A stretch of 47,192 nucleotides of DNA from Acinetobacter boissieri (lineage in GTDB: Bacteria > Pseudomonadota > Gammaproteobacteria > Pseudomonadales > Moraxellaceae), in the NCBI RefSeq assembly GCF_900096955.1, contig NZ_FMYL01000015.1, positions 1 through 47,192 of the forward strand. The letters run 5' to 3'. Below are positions 1 to 8,077 of this stretch, piece by piece; position 1 is the stretch's first letter, and each line of letters begins with the position of its first letter. The notes under the pieces are model-generated. The model saw nothing but the letters and a program-made list of their open reading frames with translations. It did not search any database and had not been told where the DNA came from. The position numbers and the translations under genes are program-made.

Positions 1-30
1 TACCCATGTGAGAGTAAGTCATCGCCAGCA
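1..30 (+). rRNA. rrf: 5S ribosomal RNA, 3' end only (partial)
   Basis: The first bases, ending in GAGAGTAAGTCATCGCCAGC, match the conserved 3' portion of gammaproteobacterial 5S rRNA as I remember it from Acinetobacter. The rest of the gene lies left of the window. A strong rho-independent terminator follows at once, as expected at the end of an rrn operon. The exact 3' end is uncertain by a few bases. Confidence 0.85.
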
Positions 31-40
31 TCTATTCCCT

Positions 41-76
41 AAAAAGCCCCCGATAAAATCGGGGGCTTTTTTTTAT
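41..76 (+). terminator. rrn operon rho-independent terminator
   Basis: GCCCCCGAT and ATCGGGGGC form a GC-rich stem with a short AA loop, followed by a run of eight T. It lies about ten bases after the 5S rRNA end and would stop rrn transcription before the convergent nucleosidase gene. Confidence 0.9.
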
Positions 77-158
77 CCCTCAAATTTAAATATAACTAAT
101 GTAAATTAGTCATGGTGTGTTGAGAGTTAAACTACACCATGATGTAAGCCTTTTCGCT

Positions 159-1202
159 CTAGAGTGCTTTAATAAAAGCGATTGTCACCTTTGCTGCATT
201 ACGTTGTGCAACTCCAGAGGAAAAAAAAGCACCAACATTAGGATCATGGTCTGCACCCGCTAAGTCCGATAAACTACGAAAAGCAATAAATGGAATATTG
301 TTTGCATAAGCTACTTGAGCAACAGCGGCTGTTTCCATATCTACACAATCACCTTTGAATTGCTGATGTAAATAATCTCTATATGAACTGTTAGCTAGAA
401 ATGATCCGCTAGATACTCCACGTTCGCCAATAATAATTTTAGGTTGATAGCAGTTATTTTTATCTGTACAAATGGTTTCTAATGATGGTTGAGTAGTCTT
501 TTGAATTAGAGTTGCTGTACTTAACATGATCGGATCTACTGTGAAATCTGTTTTCATTTCTCCATATGCAACAGGAATTGCTTTACTACCAATTTGTGTT
601 GTTAAGGCAATATTTTGATAGTTTATTGAATTGATGACATTAGTTTGTCTAAAAAAATGAGTGTTGTATGCTGGAATATTTTGATCAAGTTTTAAGCCAA
701 GACAAGAAATATCTCCTGCTGAACCACAAGCAGATGGAATTTGGGTGTTATTAGCATAGAAGATTTCATTCGGTGCAATCCAACTTTTTACAATCACAAC
801 ATCGCCCACGTGATAGTCTGGATTTAAGCTTCCTGCAATACCACTGAAAATAATTTTCTGGCTATTAAAGTGATCTGCTAGGAGTTGCGTGGTCATTGCT
901 GCATTTGTCATACTTATACCACTTAAAGTAATGACAACAGTTTTATTTTCTAATAATCCAGTTGTAAATTTTTTACCCTGAATAAGATATTCTTTTTTAT
1001 TTTTTAATGAGGCTAGTAGCAAATCAGCTTCTTGACCAAAAGCTGCAATAATAGCGATTCTGGGGGTACTGTCACTCAAAAAATTGCTGTGTTGAAGTAT
1101 TGTAGAATTGAGTGTTTTTTTATTGATGGTATTACTACAGCCAATGAGCGCTATACCACAGCCTATTGCAAGGCTAAATAAAGATAATTTTTTAAGATTC
1201 AT
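159..1202 (-). CDS. MTA/SAH nucleosidase-family lipoprotein (purine nucleoside phosphorylase fold)
   Basis: A 347-aa protein of the PNP/UDP family that includes 5'-methylthioadenosine/S-adenosylhomocysteine nucleosidase. Visible marks are the N-terminal AFGQEADLL (Glu equivalent to the E. coli MTAN Glu12), FSGIAGSL followed by GDVV, the VDMETAAVA nucleoside-binding segment and SLSDLAG with the catalytic Asp. The ATG at 1202 is preferred over the longer reading frame because it starts a lipoprotein signal, MNLKKL, a hydrophobic stretch and lipobox LIGC with Cys22. E. coli MTAN is cytoplasmic and about 232 aa, so this form is about 115 aa longer and exported. It probably cleaves nucleosides in the periplasm; the substrate cannot be read from the sequence. 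It sits alone beside the rrn operon and IS relics. Confidence 0.8.
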   Translation of the reverse strand: MNLKKLSLFSLAIGCGIALIGCSNTINKKTLNSTILQHSNFLSDSTPRIAIIAAFGQEADLLLASLKNKKEYLIQGKKFTTGLLENKTVVITLSGISMTNAAMTTQLLADHFNSQKIIFSGIAGSLNPDYHVGDVVIVKSWIAPNEIFYANNTQIPSACGSAGDISCLGLKLDQNIPAYNTHFFRQTNVINSINYQNIALTTQIGSKAIPVAYGEMKTDFTVDPIMLSTATLIQKTTQPSLETICTDKNNCYQPKIIIGERGVSSGSFLANSSYRDYLHQQFKGDCVDMETAAVAQVAYANNIPFIAFRSLSDLAGADHDPNVGAFFSSGVAQRNAAKVTIAFIKAL

Positions 1203-1519
1203 AAAAATTCGAAATAAAAAGTAATAGTGAAATAGAATTAACATTTTTATTTTGAGCTGTCTATGAATACCCAATGTTAACTTTTATTGTTGATGAGAAA
1301 TTTTTAATTGGTTAGAGATTACTAAAAATTCGCTACTCAGTTAGTAGAGATATTGACAGAATAAATACATATTTCATTTAAAAAATATCACAGATTGTGA
1401 GATGTATAGTGAAAAAATTAAAACCAGTGATTGTTGTTAGTGTATGATATATAAAATGATATTTAATAACATTAACACTCCTTATTATATGATTTAGTAA
1501 AATTAACAGAAATCCTGTT
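1203..1519. other. AT-rich intergenic region, no gene seen
   Basis: A 317-bp spacer between the nucleosidase lipoprotein and the first IS relic. It contains stop codons in all frames. A TTGACA hexamer occurs near 1353 on the plus strand but no convincing -10 box follows at normal spacing. No RNA gene or repeat was recognised. Confidence 0.5.
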
Positions 1520-2097
1520 TTAAGCTAGAATATTTACCATTTGAATAGCCAGCTTCTTTCTATGGAAAAGTTGATAGGCACGTAAAGAGGCATAGGCTCT
1601 AGACAATGTACCCTTTAACATTTCTGATTTTATTTCTAATTAAGTTGTATTGGCCTTTCACTAAGCTGAACAAACAATGTTTCGACTTTATTTTATTGCC
1701 TCAAATAGTGTGATCTGTCTGTCTTAGATAACGGTATTCATTTCATATTTTTTAGGTAGTAGGTCACTAAATTAATCTTTTGTAAATTAAACTTATCTTT
1801 AATACTTTGGCTAACATAGCAACGATCTGCATAGATCGTCGTTTTAAAGCCATTAACTAACTCGGTTACTATTTTTAATATCATCATAACATGTTTATGT
1901 GATAATGCTGTACAGACCATACCTCTTGATACATTGATTGCTACATGTAACTTACCGCCAAAGAACTAAACTATAGATACTTTAGCTCGTGTTGCAGTTT
2001 CAGATAAAAAAGTATGCCTAGAAATATGTTGGTTTTTACATACAGCTAGTATGCTCAAATCTACCATACGTACTGGCTTTGATTGTCTGTTACAGTG
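1520..2097 (-). pseudogene. Decayed IS982-like transposase, relic 1
   Basis: Read on the minus strand, several frames together resemble the C-terminal two thirds of an IS982-family transposase. Recognisable pieces in order are SKPVRMVDLSILAVCKNQHIS, FFGGKLHVAINVSRGMVC, GFKTTIYADRCYVSQSIKDK, NLVTYYLKNMK, KVETLF and RAYASLRAYQLFHRKKLAIQ. They are broken by in-frame stops (for example after NMK at 1738) and by frameshifts, and the N-terminal third is missing. The 60-residue open frame 1738-1920 is only the longest surviving block. Full-length family members are about 290 aa. No intact terminal repeats were found. The family call is from memory of the motif pattern. Confidence 0.65.
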
Positions 2098-2484
2098 CTG
2101 TATGTAAAGTATATAATGCTAGTTGATGGTTATTGATCAAATAATTATTATCTGAGTAAAGGATTGTCTTTGATTGTTTTTTAATGAAAAGAAAAAATTT
2201 GTAGTCTGATTAAAGTGTCAGCTTTTATAATAAATTGCGATAATCTGATTTCAGATAAGCTGAATTTTGCGGAGCATATTTGCTTGAATATTTTATTTTA
2301 GAAAGTTCTATAGTTAGACTCAAATTTTATAAAAAATCATCGATTGTACAAAATACATCGTTAATATCGGTCGTAAGCATTAGAACTGTTCGTCATGTGT
2401 AGTCACTCAACTTATGGGTCTAATGCTTTCCATTTTCAACAGCTACTTTTATCCCCAATTCTGGTTAAAATTAAAAGGTTATTT
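2098..2484. other. AT-rich intergenic region with a palindrome
   Basis: 387 bp between relic 1 and the small membrane protein gene. No gene was seen. A perfect inverted repeat ATCTGA-TT-TCAGAT occurs at 2243-2256 and could be a regulator site or weak hairpin. The sequence from 2395 is open in frame with the next gene, but its ATG lacks a ribosome-binding site and the extra residues do not look like coding sequence. Confidence 0.45.
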
Positions 2485-2856
2485 ATGAAGTCTGAAACCA
2501 TTATTAGAGTCATTTATGCACTTTGTTTGGTAGGTGCAGGATTAAATCATCTACAGACAGTGTTAACTCATGGTTTATTATGGGATTATCATAACGCGCC
2601 ACTGTTTACGCGGTTTTTTTGGACTTCTTTAACTTTTTTTGATCCTATAGCTGCAATATTATTATTTTTAAAACCGAAAGTAGGTTTAATATTTACTTTT
2701 TTGATTATTTTTATTGATGTTATACATAATAGCTGGATCCTATTAGATGAGGGACGTGATTTATTTAATTATATGTTTATTTCACAATTTCTATTTTTAC
2801 TTTTTGTCGTTTTTACAATAAGAATTCCATGGAAAGCGAGCACTGTTAAGTATTAA
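2485..2856 (+). CDS. Small multi-spanning membrane protein of unknown function
   Basis: A 123-aa hydrophobic protein with about four predicted membrane helices (roughly residues 5-25, 40-63, 68-88 and 98-118). I do not recognise a characterised family and see no catalytic motif. The ATG at 2485 was chosen over an in-frame ATG at 2395 because it is preceded by AAAAGG at 8 bases and because the protein then starts MKSETIIRVIYALCLVGAG, a plausible first membrane segment. It lies between two IS982-like relics in an AT-rich strip, which suggests an accessory gene. It is probably real: long, uniform hydrophobic segments, clear RBS. Confidence 0.6.
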   Translation: MKSETIIRVIYALCLVGAGLNHLQTVLTHGLLWDYHNAPLFTRFFWTSLTFFDPIAAILLFLKPKVGLIFTFLIIFIDVIHNSWILLDEGRDLFNYMFISQFLFLLFVVFTIRIPWKASTVKY

Positions 2857-3017
2857 CAATAATGAATTATATTGATAAATAGTGAAGGAAAGAATATATC
2901 CGTACAGAAAACACCAGTATTTAAAATAAATAATTTTAGGTTAAATAAATATTAGGGCATGTTCTCATTTTATTTAATTAAGAAAATTTAATCAGTTTGT
3001 GATGAGTTTCTGTACCT

Positions 3018-3047
3018 TTGAAACAGTCAAATCTTTTAATCTATGAT
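3018..3047 (+). promoter_or_regulatory. Putative sigma-70 promoter
   Basis: TTGAAA at 3018-3023 and TATGAT at 3042-3047 are separated by 18 bases. Such matches arise by chance in AT-rich DNA; the reason for listing it is the series of hairpins that begins about 8 bases downstream. Confidence 0.35.
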
Positions 3048-3053
3048 TATTTT

Positions 3054-3155
3054 TGTTATTTAGAAGTTAGATTTTAGTACTAAATAACCATTTTTGAGCT
3101 CCTTCTCAAATGAGGATATGCCTCAATATATATTCTCCTAAGAATAAATATTTTT
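3054..3155 (+). ncRNA. Candidate small RNA with CUCCUU loop (speculative)
   Basis: Four inverted repeats follow each other: GTTATTTAG/CTAAATAAC (3055-3063 with 3080-3088), TTTGAG/CTCAAA (3093-3098 with 3105-3110) with loop CTCCTT, TGAGG/CCTCA (3111-3115 with 3121-3125), and TATTCT/AGAATA (3131-3136 with 3141-3146), then TTTTT at 3151-3155. The second loop equals an anti-Shine-Dalgarno core. There is a promoter-like pair just upstream. The stems are AT-rich and may be coincidental. Confidence 0.25.
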
Positions 3156-3254
3156 ACAGGTTTTGGTGCTATAAGAACTTTAACATTATGAAGATTAATT
3201 TTTTCGATACGTAAGAATATTTTACTTTTAAAAAGTATTTAAGTTTAACTTATA

Positions 3255-3655
3255 TCATCTGATTTTAGCCGAAGTGCTTATGACTTGAAGAGTTAGTTCA
3301 TATTTATGGCAAAGCTGATATGCAAATAAACATAAGTAGACGCAGAACGAATACCTCTGCATAATTTCGGCTTTGCCCGTAACTAAGTCGTATCTCGCTT
3401 TAAATAAATTTTTTGACCAAAATGATATGATCTTACTTAATAAACGGTTAATTTTTTTGATGATACGTCAATGTCTTAACCGATGTTTCTCTTTAATAAC
3501 TCATGATTTACTTAGACTGATATCTTGAAAGTTTTCCACCTGAACATTCTGTAAAGCATATTGTTGATACATGTAATTTATAGCCAAATAATCATTTAAT
3601 AGAGCTTTTATACTATTCGGTACGTTAGTTTTATAAAATGAAAGTAATAACTTTA
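3255..3655 (-). pseudogene. Decayed IS982-like transposase, relic 2
   Basis: On the minus strand, fragments line up with the same C-terminal transposase region as relic 1: LFGYKLHVSTICF, then VKTLTYHQKN, then KARYDLVTGKAEIMQRYSF and LFAYQLCHKYELTLQVIS, ending at a TGA at 3255-3257. The pieces lie in different frames with stops between them, and the segment holding the YADRGYVSQS block is deleted or unrecognisable. The match to relic 1 is of the same order but clearly diverged, so this is a second old insertion or a much-decayed copy rather than a recent duplication. Confidence 0.5.
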
Positions 3656-3853
3656 TTTACCTTTGATGAGTATGGTGTCCAAGGTACGAGTTTTAATTGA
3701 TGAAACTTTCAATACGTCGGTTCAAACTTTAAAGAAAATGATTAACTATAAAAAAGAAAGCCATGTGAATGATTGACTATCAGCTCGTTTTTCATTCAAT
3801 TTCAAAGTAAGCCTTCAGTTATAATTTATTAGCCTATGATAGGTTCAAGGAGT

Positions 3854-3882
3854 GATCTGTAGAACAATATAGCCTACAGATC
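3854..3882. repeat. Inverted repeat downstream of the DUF442 gene
   Basis: GATCTGTAG (3854-3862) and CTACAGATC (3874-3882) form a perfect 9-bp stem with an 11-base loop. It lies 11 bases past the stop of the minus-strand DUF442 gene. No T-run follows directly on that strand, so it is at best an imperfect terminator or an RNA-stabilising hairpin. On the plus strand TTTTTT follows after a few bases. Confidence 0.5.
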
Positions 3883-3893
3883 AACAAGATTTT

Positions 3894-4229
3894 TTAATCG
3901 TCAAGTAAATCCATTTGCTTTGCAATTTGGTATAGATTGTTGGCTCTACTACCTGTACGACAAAACATTAAAATTGGTTTAGGTAATTCATTGTAATGAT
4001 TGGCAAAAGTACGAACATCGAGCTCAGTAATTTGCCCAGAAACTACAGGTTGATAAACATAGTCTAAGCCTACATTTCTAGAAGCTTCTTCAATTTGTGC
4101 ACTAGTGGGTTGTTCTGAACCGCCTTCAAAGTCGGGGCGGTTATTAATTACTGATTTAAAGCCTTTTTCAACAATTTGGTCGACTTGTTGAGGGCCAATT
4201 TGCCCTGCAAAACCAACATCTTCGCTCAT
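3894..4229 (-). CDS. DUF442 / TIGR01244-family phosphatase-like sulfur transferase
   Basis: A 111-aa protein with the compact protein-tyrosine-phosphatase-like fold of the DUF442 family, also seen as the N-terminal domain of Blh/BigR-linked persulfide enzymes. The active-site loop FCRTGSRA has Cys90 and Arg95, in the CX4R spacing usual for this family. The N-terminal GQIGPQQVDQI and SVINNRPDFEGG are also typical. The start has a good RBS (GGGAG, 6 bases upstream). A role in persulfide or sulfide handling is a family-level inference. It is transcribed away from trxC, with which it may share a theme of thiol chemistry. Confidence 0.8.
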   Translation of the reverse strand: MSEDVGFAGQIGPQQVDQIVEKGFKSVINNRPDFEGGSEQPTSAQIEEASRNVGLDYVYQPVVSGQITELDVRTFANHYNELPKPILMFCRTGSRANNLYQIAKQMDLLDD

Positions 4230-4418
4230 GAGTTGCTCCCGTATTGAGTATATCTATTTATATTACGCTAAATTATAAAGAATGTGAGCGCTGATGATAG
4301 TCCCTGTTTTGTTTTTTATTTTTACTTGCAGGTCATTACTGTGATTTGTAGGCATTGATAGCATCATTTGCTCTTTAAGATTATGATTATGTTTATTAAA
4401 TGACGTGATGGATTTGAA

Positions 4419-4847
4419 ATGATCATTGTTTGCCCAAAATGTATGGCTAAAAATAGAGTAGACACAGCTCAGCTGGTCAAAGAGCCTCTCTGTGGACGAT
4501 GTCAAAATGTATTGATTCCTAAAAATTCTATTGAGCTGAATGAGCAAAATTTTAGTACTTTTATACAACATAGTGATTTACCTGTTGTAATTGATTTGTG
4601 GGCTGATTGGTGTGGTCCGTGTAAAGCGATGGCTCCTCATTTTGAACATGTTGCATCTCAATATACGAATGTAATTTTTGCAAAGATTAATACTGAGGAA
4701 AATCCAAAATTGAGCCAAGCGTTTAATATTCGGAGTATTCCAACGTTGGTTATCATGAATAAAACGACAGAGTTAACACGAGTAAGCGGTGCACTGAAAG
4801 CGACTGAATTAAAACAGTGGATTGATCAAAATTTAATAAAATTATAA
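4419..4847 (+). CDS. trxC: Thioredoxin 2 (zinc-binding)
   Basis: A 142-aa thioredoxin with the TrxC-specific N-terminal zinc ribbon: CPKC at residues 5-8 and CGRC at 25-28. The redox motif WCGPC is at 64-68, inside LWADWCGPCKA, and the cis-proline segment is RSIPTL. It reduces protein disulfides in the cytoplasm, usually with a role under oxidative stress. Length is normal for the family (139-145 aa). The yciA-like gene follows 18 bases downstream in the same direction, so the two are probably cotranscribed. Confidence 0.92.
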   Translation: MIIVCPKCMAKNRVDTAQLVKEPLCGRCQNVLIPKNSIELNEQNFSTFIQHSDLPVVIDLWADWCGPCKAMAPHFEHVASQYTNVIFAKINTEENPKLSQAFNIRSIPTLVIMNKTTELTRVSGALKATELKQWIDQNLIKL

Positions 4848-4865
4848 AGAAGAGGAGTTTTGAAT

Positions 4866-5285
4866 ATGACACAAACAAAAAAGCCAGAGGGCACATTATC
4901 TCTACAAACCATTGCAATGCCTGCAGATACCAATTGGAGCGGTGATATTTTTGGTGGATGGATTGTTTCACAAATGGATTTGGCTGGTGCAATTCATGCC
5001 GAGCGCTTTAGCCAAGGTCGCTGCGCAACCATAGCCATTAATCAAATGTCTTTTTTAGTACCTGTAAAAATTGGTGATGTGATTAGTTGCTATACCAAAA
5101 TTTTGAAAGTGGGGAATACGTCTATTCAAATTCAAATTGAGGTGTGGGATAGTCATGACGAATCTAGGCCTGCTAAACAAGTAACCGCAGGTATTTTTAC
5201 GTTTGTTGCAGTAGATGCAAATGGACGTAAACGTCAAATTGTTGAAGCACTAAAAGCGAAAGTATGTGATAAAACAGCTCCTTAA
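4866..5285 (+). CDS. yciA: Acyl-CoA thioesterase, YciA type
   Basis: A 139-aa single hotdog-domain thioesterase. Typical marks are NWSGDIFGGWI with the catalytic Asp, followed by SQMDLAGAI on the central helix, and the strand FLVPVKIGDVISCY. YciA hydrolyses a broad range of acyl-CoAs in the cytoplasm. An in-frame TTG lies at 4860, but AGAGGAG (4851-4857) is 8 bases from the ATG at 4866 and only 2 from the TTG, so the ATG is the start. The stop codon lies inside the downstream terminator stem. Confidence 0.88.
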   Translation: MTQTKKPEGTLSLQTIAMPADTNWSGDIFGGWIVSQMDLAGAIHAERFSQGRCATIAINQMSFLVPVKIGDVISCYTKILKVGNTSIQIQIEVWDSHDESRPAKQVTAGIFTFVAVDANGRKRQIVEALKAKVCDKTAP

Positions 5286-5297
5286 GGAGCTGTTTTT
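5271..5297 (+). terminator. Bidirectional rho-independent terminator
   Basis: AAAACAGCTCC and GGAGCTGTTTTT surround a TTAA loop. The stem serves yciA on the plus strand and yajQ on the minus strand, which converge here. Confidence 0.85.
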
Positions 5298-5302
5298 AGT
5301 AA

Positions 5303-5791
5303 TTAATCTTTAAAGTTGTTGAACTGTAAAGGAATACCAAATTGTTGTTCTTTCAAAAATGCCATTACATTTTGTAACGTATCGCGTTTTTTGTCTGTAA
5401 CACGAATTTTATCGCCTTGAATAGACGATTGAACTTTAATGCCACTTTCTTTAATGGCTTTGTTCACTTTTTTTGCAGTGTCTGAGTCTAGACCATCTTT
5501 AAGCTTAATCACCTGTACAATGTGTTTGCCCGAAGCGGTTGCTTTTTCTGGGTCCATGGCTTGTACGTCAATTTTACGTTTGTAAAAGTGATTTTCTAAC
5601 ATGCTATAGACTTGTTCACACTGAAAATCACTTTCAGTTGAAATTTTAATTTCTTTGTTTTTTTCATTAAGCTCGATGTTTACGTCTTGCCCACGAAAGT
5701 CAAAGCGTGTTGAAATCTCTTTTTGAGTGTTTTGTACCGCATGGTTCACTTCAAAAAGCTCAAGTTCAGAAACGATATCAAAAGATGACAT
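5303..5791 (-). CDS. yajQ: YajQ-family nucleotide/cyclic-di-GMP-binding protein
   Basis: A 162-aa protein, the normal length for YajQ. It begins MSSFDIVSELELFEVNHAV, continues with STRFDFRG, and ends in the typical KEQQFGIPLQFNNFKD tail. The reading frame is open for 35 further codons upstream, but MSSFDIVSE is the conserved start. YajQ has two ferredoxin-like domains and binds nucleotides; in Xanthomonas and Pseudomonas a homologue is a c-di-GMP effector. It is divergent from the rhodanese gene, with 90 bases between the two start codons. Confidence 0.92.
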   Translation of the reverse strand: MSSFDIVSELELFEVNHAVQNTQKEISTRFDFRGQDVNIELNEKNKEIKISTESDFQCEQVYSMLENHFYKRKIDVQAMDPEKATASGKHIVQVIKLKDGLDSDTAKKVNKAIKESGIKVQSSIQGDKIRVTDKKRDTLQNVMAFLKEQQFGIPLQFNNFKD

Positions 5792-5881
5792 ATCTATACC
5801 TTTACAAATGGATGAAATATCTGAGATGCTATGAGGGTTTTCTTGATTTGCCAAGTGTTGTTTTATAAAAAGGAGTATAGC

Positions 5882-6190
5882 ATGATCCGTAAACAAGAAA
5901 TTACAACATTTGACTTCCCAAAAGATGCGGTCATTTGGGATGTTCGTGATGTTCAGTCATACCGTGAAGGTCATTTGCAAGGTACTATCAACCTACCGAT
6001 TGATGATATTAATGAGCAAAGTCTAGCGAGTGTGGCTGTGGGTCAGCCGATCTATGTACTTTGTGGTGGTGGTAGTAAAGCACCACGCGTAGCAGAGAAA
6101 TTAGAAGACTATGATGATACCCGTGAATATGTTGTTTTAATGGGTGGTATGCGAGCAGTTCTTGCGGCAGGTATGTCGATACAAAGTTAA
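5882..6190 (+). CDS. Single-domain rhodanese (sulfurtransferase)
   Basis: A 102-aa rhodanese-like domain of the GlpE/PspE size class. VIWDVRDVQSYREGHLQGTI is the substrate-fold signature, and the active-site loop is CGGGSKA with Cys61. The C-terminal part keeps VLMGGMRA. It probably moves sulfane sulfur or reduces persulfides in the cytoplasm; the loop composition does not fix the substrate. The ATG at 5882 has AAGGAG 7-8 bases upstream, which rules out the longer frame starting at 5831. Acinetobacter homologues are annotated simply as rhodanese-like. Confidence 0.85.
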   Translation: MIRKQEITTFDFPKDAVIWDVRDVQSYREGHLQGTINLPIDDINEQSLASVAVGQPIYVLCGGGSKAPRVAEKLEDYDDTREYVVLMGGMRAVLAAGMSIQS

Positions 6191-6218
6191 AAAAAGCGCC
6201 TTAAGGCGCTTTTTTTAA
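6189..6218 (+). terminator. Bidirectional terminator between rhodanese gene and mnmC
   Basis: AAAAAAGCGCC and GGCGCTTTTTTT flank TTAA. A-run and T-run are both present, so it can stop transcription from either side. The mnmC stop codon overlaps its left arm on the minus strand. Confidence 0.88.
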
Positions 6219-8062
6219 TGCTGATAATAAGGCTTCTTTATCTTCTTTTTTTTATCAAAACGTTGTGGAATAAGTTTGTTATATAGTGTTTGGGGCATAG
6301 GGAGTAGCTCACCAAAAATCTGAGCCACTAAAATTTCTGCACAGAGTGGCGCAAATAAAAAGCCTTTAGAGCCTAGACCTGTATGAGTATGAATACGTGT
6401 ATGATTAGACACAGAACCGACGATGGGAAAGTAATCTGGGCTTTGTGCTCGAATAGCACTACGACCTTGCCATGTATCTGTAGGCGGAAAGTTTTGACTA
6501 TATTTTGGGTAGGCTTGCTTGAGCAGTGTTAAGTTATGCTCATGGTCTTCAATAAGTACATCTGTGTCTATACGCTGTGGCTGAAATGATGCACCTAAAA
6601 TGAGGTGTGTTGGATCTAGTTGTGCCATATAGCCACCATAGCTCAGTACAGTATGCGCTTTAAGTGATGCAGCAGTGGTTTTAAACCAACTCACTTGGCC
6701 ACGAATCGGTTTTAATTTCGGGTGGTTTTTTATAAGTTCATGACTTGCTGTTGCTACACAGAACACAACATGGTCTGCCTGGAAATTATTTTCTTGTGTG
6801 TCGGTTAAAACAATGCCATCTGCGTATTCAGTCATTTGATCAATATCTGCTATATGAAGCTGAATATTTGCATGTGCGAGAATTTCATCTTTGAGTATGT
6901 GCGGTTTAATGGTTCCCGCAGACATAAGAAGTGCTGTTGGGTGGTTAGAGTGACTATCTGCTAATTTCAGTGCTGTAAATGTATTGTTGGGATAGCTCTT
7001 GGCAATTTGATGTAGCTCGCCTACATGTTTAAGATCGCTTTGTTGTACAGCGATTGGCGAAAATGCTGCAAAGTTTTGATAATAGTTTTTTGCATATTGC
7101 CAACTACACACCATAAGGTGTTCATGGGCTTGTTCTACTGGACATAGCTTGGGATTGATGAGCGCTAAAGGATTTCCTGAGCCTCCACAAAGTGGTGTGG
7201 TTTTTTCAAAGATGTCTACACGGTGTCCACGCTGTGCAAAAGCCCATGCTGTGGTGAGACCTGCAATACCCGCACCAATAATTGCAATGTGCTGTTGTTT
7301 TAGTTTAGTTTTGGTTTGTTCCATGGTTGATTGTGGTGGCCAAATACCTTTGAGCATTTGACGTTTATGACCAAAACCTTTAGGCCGACTAATTTCAATT
7401 CCATGTGAAAGAAGCCCTCTTTTAAGCACACCTGCAACACTAAAAGATGCAAATGTTGTCCCCACATTTGACAGTCGAATGATATGTTTGAGAATGTTTT
7501 CTTGCCACAGTTCAGGGTTACATGATGGGGCAAAGCCATCTAAAAACCAAGCGTTTATAGGTGCTTTCGTTGTAATCACTGGGAAAATATCAGCAGCATC
7601 GCCAAACCAAAGGTCAAGGCTAAAACGTTCATTGGCAAAATAAAGCCGATGACAACCAGCAATCGCTTGAGGGTATTGTTTGATTAGCTGTTCTGCCAAT
7701 GGTTCAAGCTCAGGCCAGACTTTCAGTGCACGCACAAGGTCTTGGCGTGATAGTGGGTATTTTTCAACGCTGACCACATGGAGATGGCTGTGATTGTTAC
7801 AGCGAACCTCACGCCACAGTTGCCATAGTGCTAAAATATTTAACCCTGTACCAAAGCCTGTTTCACCTACGCAGAAATATTGGTAATCACTTAAGTGAGC
7901 TAAGCGTGTGCTGAGGTCATTACCATTTAAAAAGACATGTCGTGTTTCGAGTAAACCGTTAGCTTTTGAAAAGTAGACATCATCAAATTGTCGAGAGTAA
8001 GGTATATCTATATCATCAACGGATTGCCAGTCTAGTTCGGCATGTTCAATCTTTCCAAACAC
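6215..8062 (-). CDS. mnmC: Bifunctional tRNA mnm5s2U biosynthesis protein MnmC
   Basis: A 615-aa fusion enzyme that finishes the wobble-uridine modification mnm5(s2)U34 in tRNA. The N-terminal DUF752 methyltransferase (about 1-240) has CVGETGFGTGLN as its SAM loop and WFLDGFAPSCNPE as its catalytic region. The C-terminal FAD-dependent oxidoreductase (about 255-600) begins IIGAGIAGLTTAW and ends with the THTGLGSKGF glycine-rich segment. It removes the carboxymethyl group from cmnm5U, then the N-terminal half methylates. It is the last gene of a tightly packed minus-strand run, 15 bases after the coiled-coil protein gene. Length is slightly below that of E. coli MnmC (668 aa). Confidence 0.93.
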   Translation of the reverse strand: MFGKIEHAELDWQSVDDIDIPYSRQFDDVYFSKANGLLETRHVFLNGNDLSTRLAHLSDYQYFCVGETGFGTGLNILALWQLWREVRCNNHSHLHVVSVEKYPLSRQDLVRALKVWPELEPLAEQLIKQYPQAIAGCHRLYFANERFSLDLWFGDAADIFPVITTKAPINAWFLDGFAPSCNPELWQENILKHIIRLSNVGTTFASFSVAGVLKRGLLSHGIEISRPKGFGHKRQMLKGIWPPQSTMEQTKTKLKQQHIAIIGAGIAGLTTAWAFAQRGHRVDIFEKTTPLCGGSGNPLALINPKLCPVEQAHEHLMVCSWQYAKNYYQNFAAFSPIAVQQSDLKHVGELHQIAKSYPNNTFTALKLADSHSNHPTALLMSAGTIKPHILKDEILAHANIQLHIADIDQMTEYADGIVLTDTQENNFQADHVVFCVATASHELIKNHPKLKPIRGQVSWFKTTAASLKAHTVLSYGGYMAQLDPTHLILGASFQPQRIDTDVLIEDHEHNLTLLKQAYPKYSQNFPPTDTWQGRSAIRAQSPDYFPIVGSVSNHTRIHTHTGLGSKGFLFAPLCAEILVAQIFGELLPMPQTLYNKLIPQRFDKKKKIKKPYYQH

Positions 8063-8077
8063 AAGTATTCCTTTTAT

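Larger units (their letters stand above)
2857..3254. other. AT-rich intergenic region holding a run of hairpins
   Basis: A spacer of about 400 bp with no protein-coding signal. From 3018 it carries a promoter-like pair followed by four consecutive inverted repeats and a T-run (see the candidate RNA at 3054-3155). The rest shows nothing recognisable. Confidence 0.5.

Noticed and set aside
1738..1920. 60-residue frame as an independent small gene
   Set aside because: The peptide contains the TIYADRCYVSQSIKDK block of a transposase and continues in other frames on both sides, so it is part of a pseudogene.
3360..3534. Plus-strand open stretch of about 60 codons
   Set aside because: No start codon or RBS, and the minus strand of the same DNA matches transposase fragments.
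4263..4571. 102-residue frame opposite trxC
   Set aside because: It is antisense to the intact trxC zinc and redox motifs and lacks an RBS or domain pattern.
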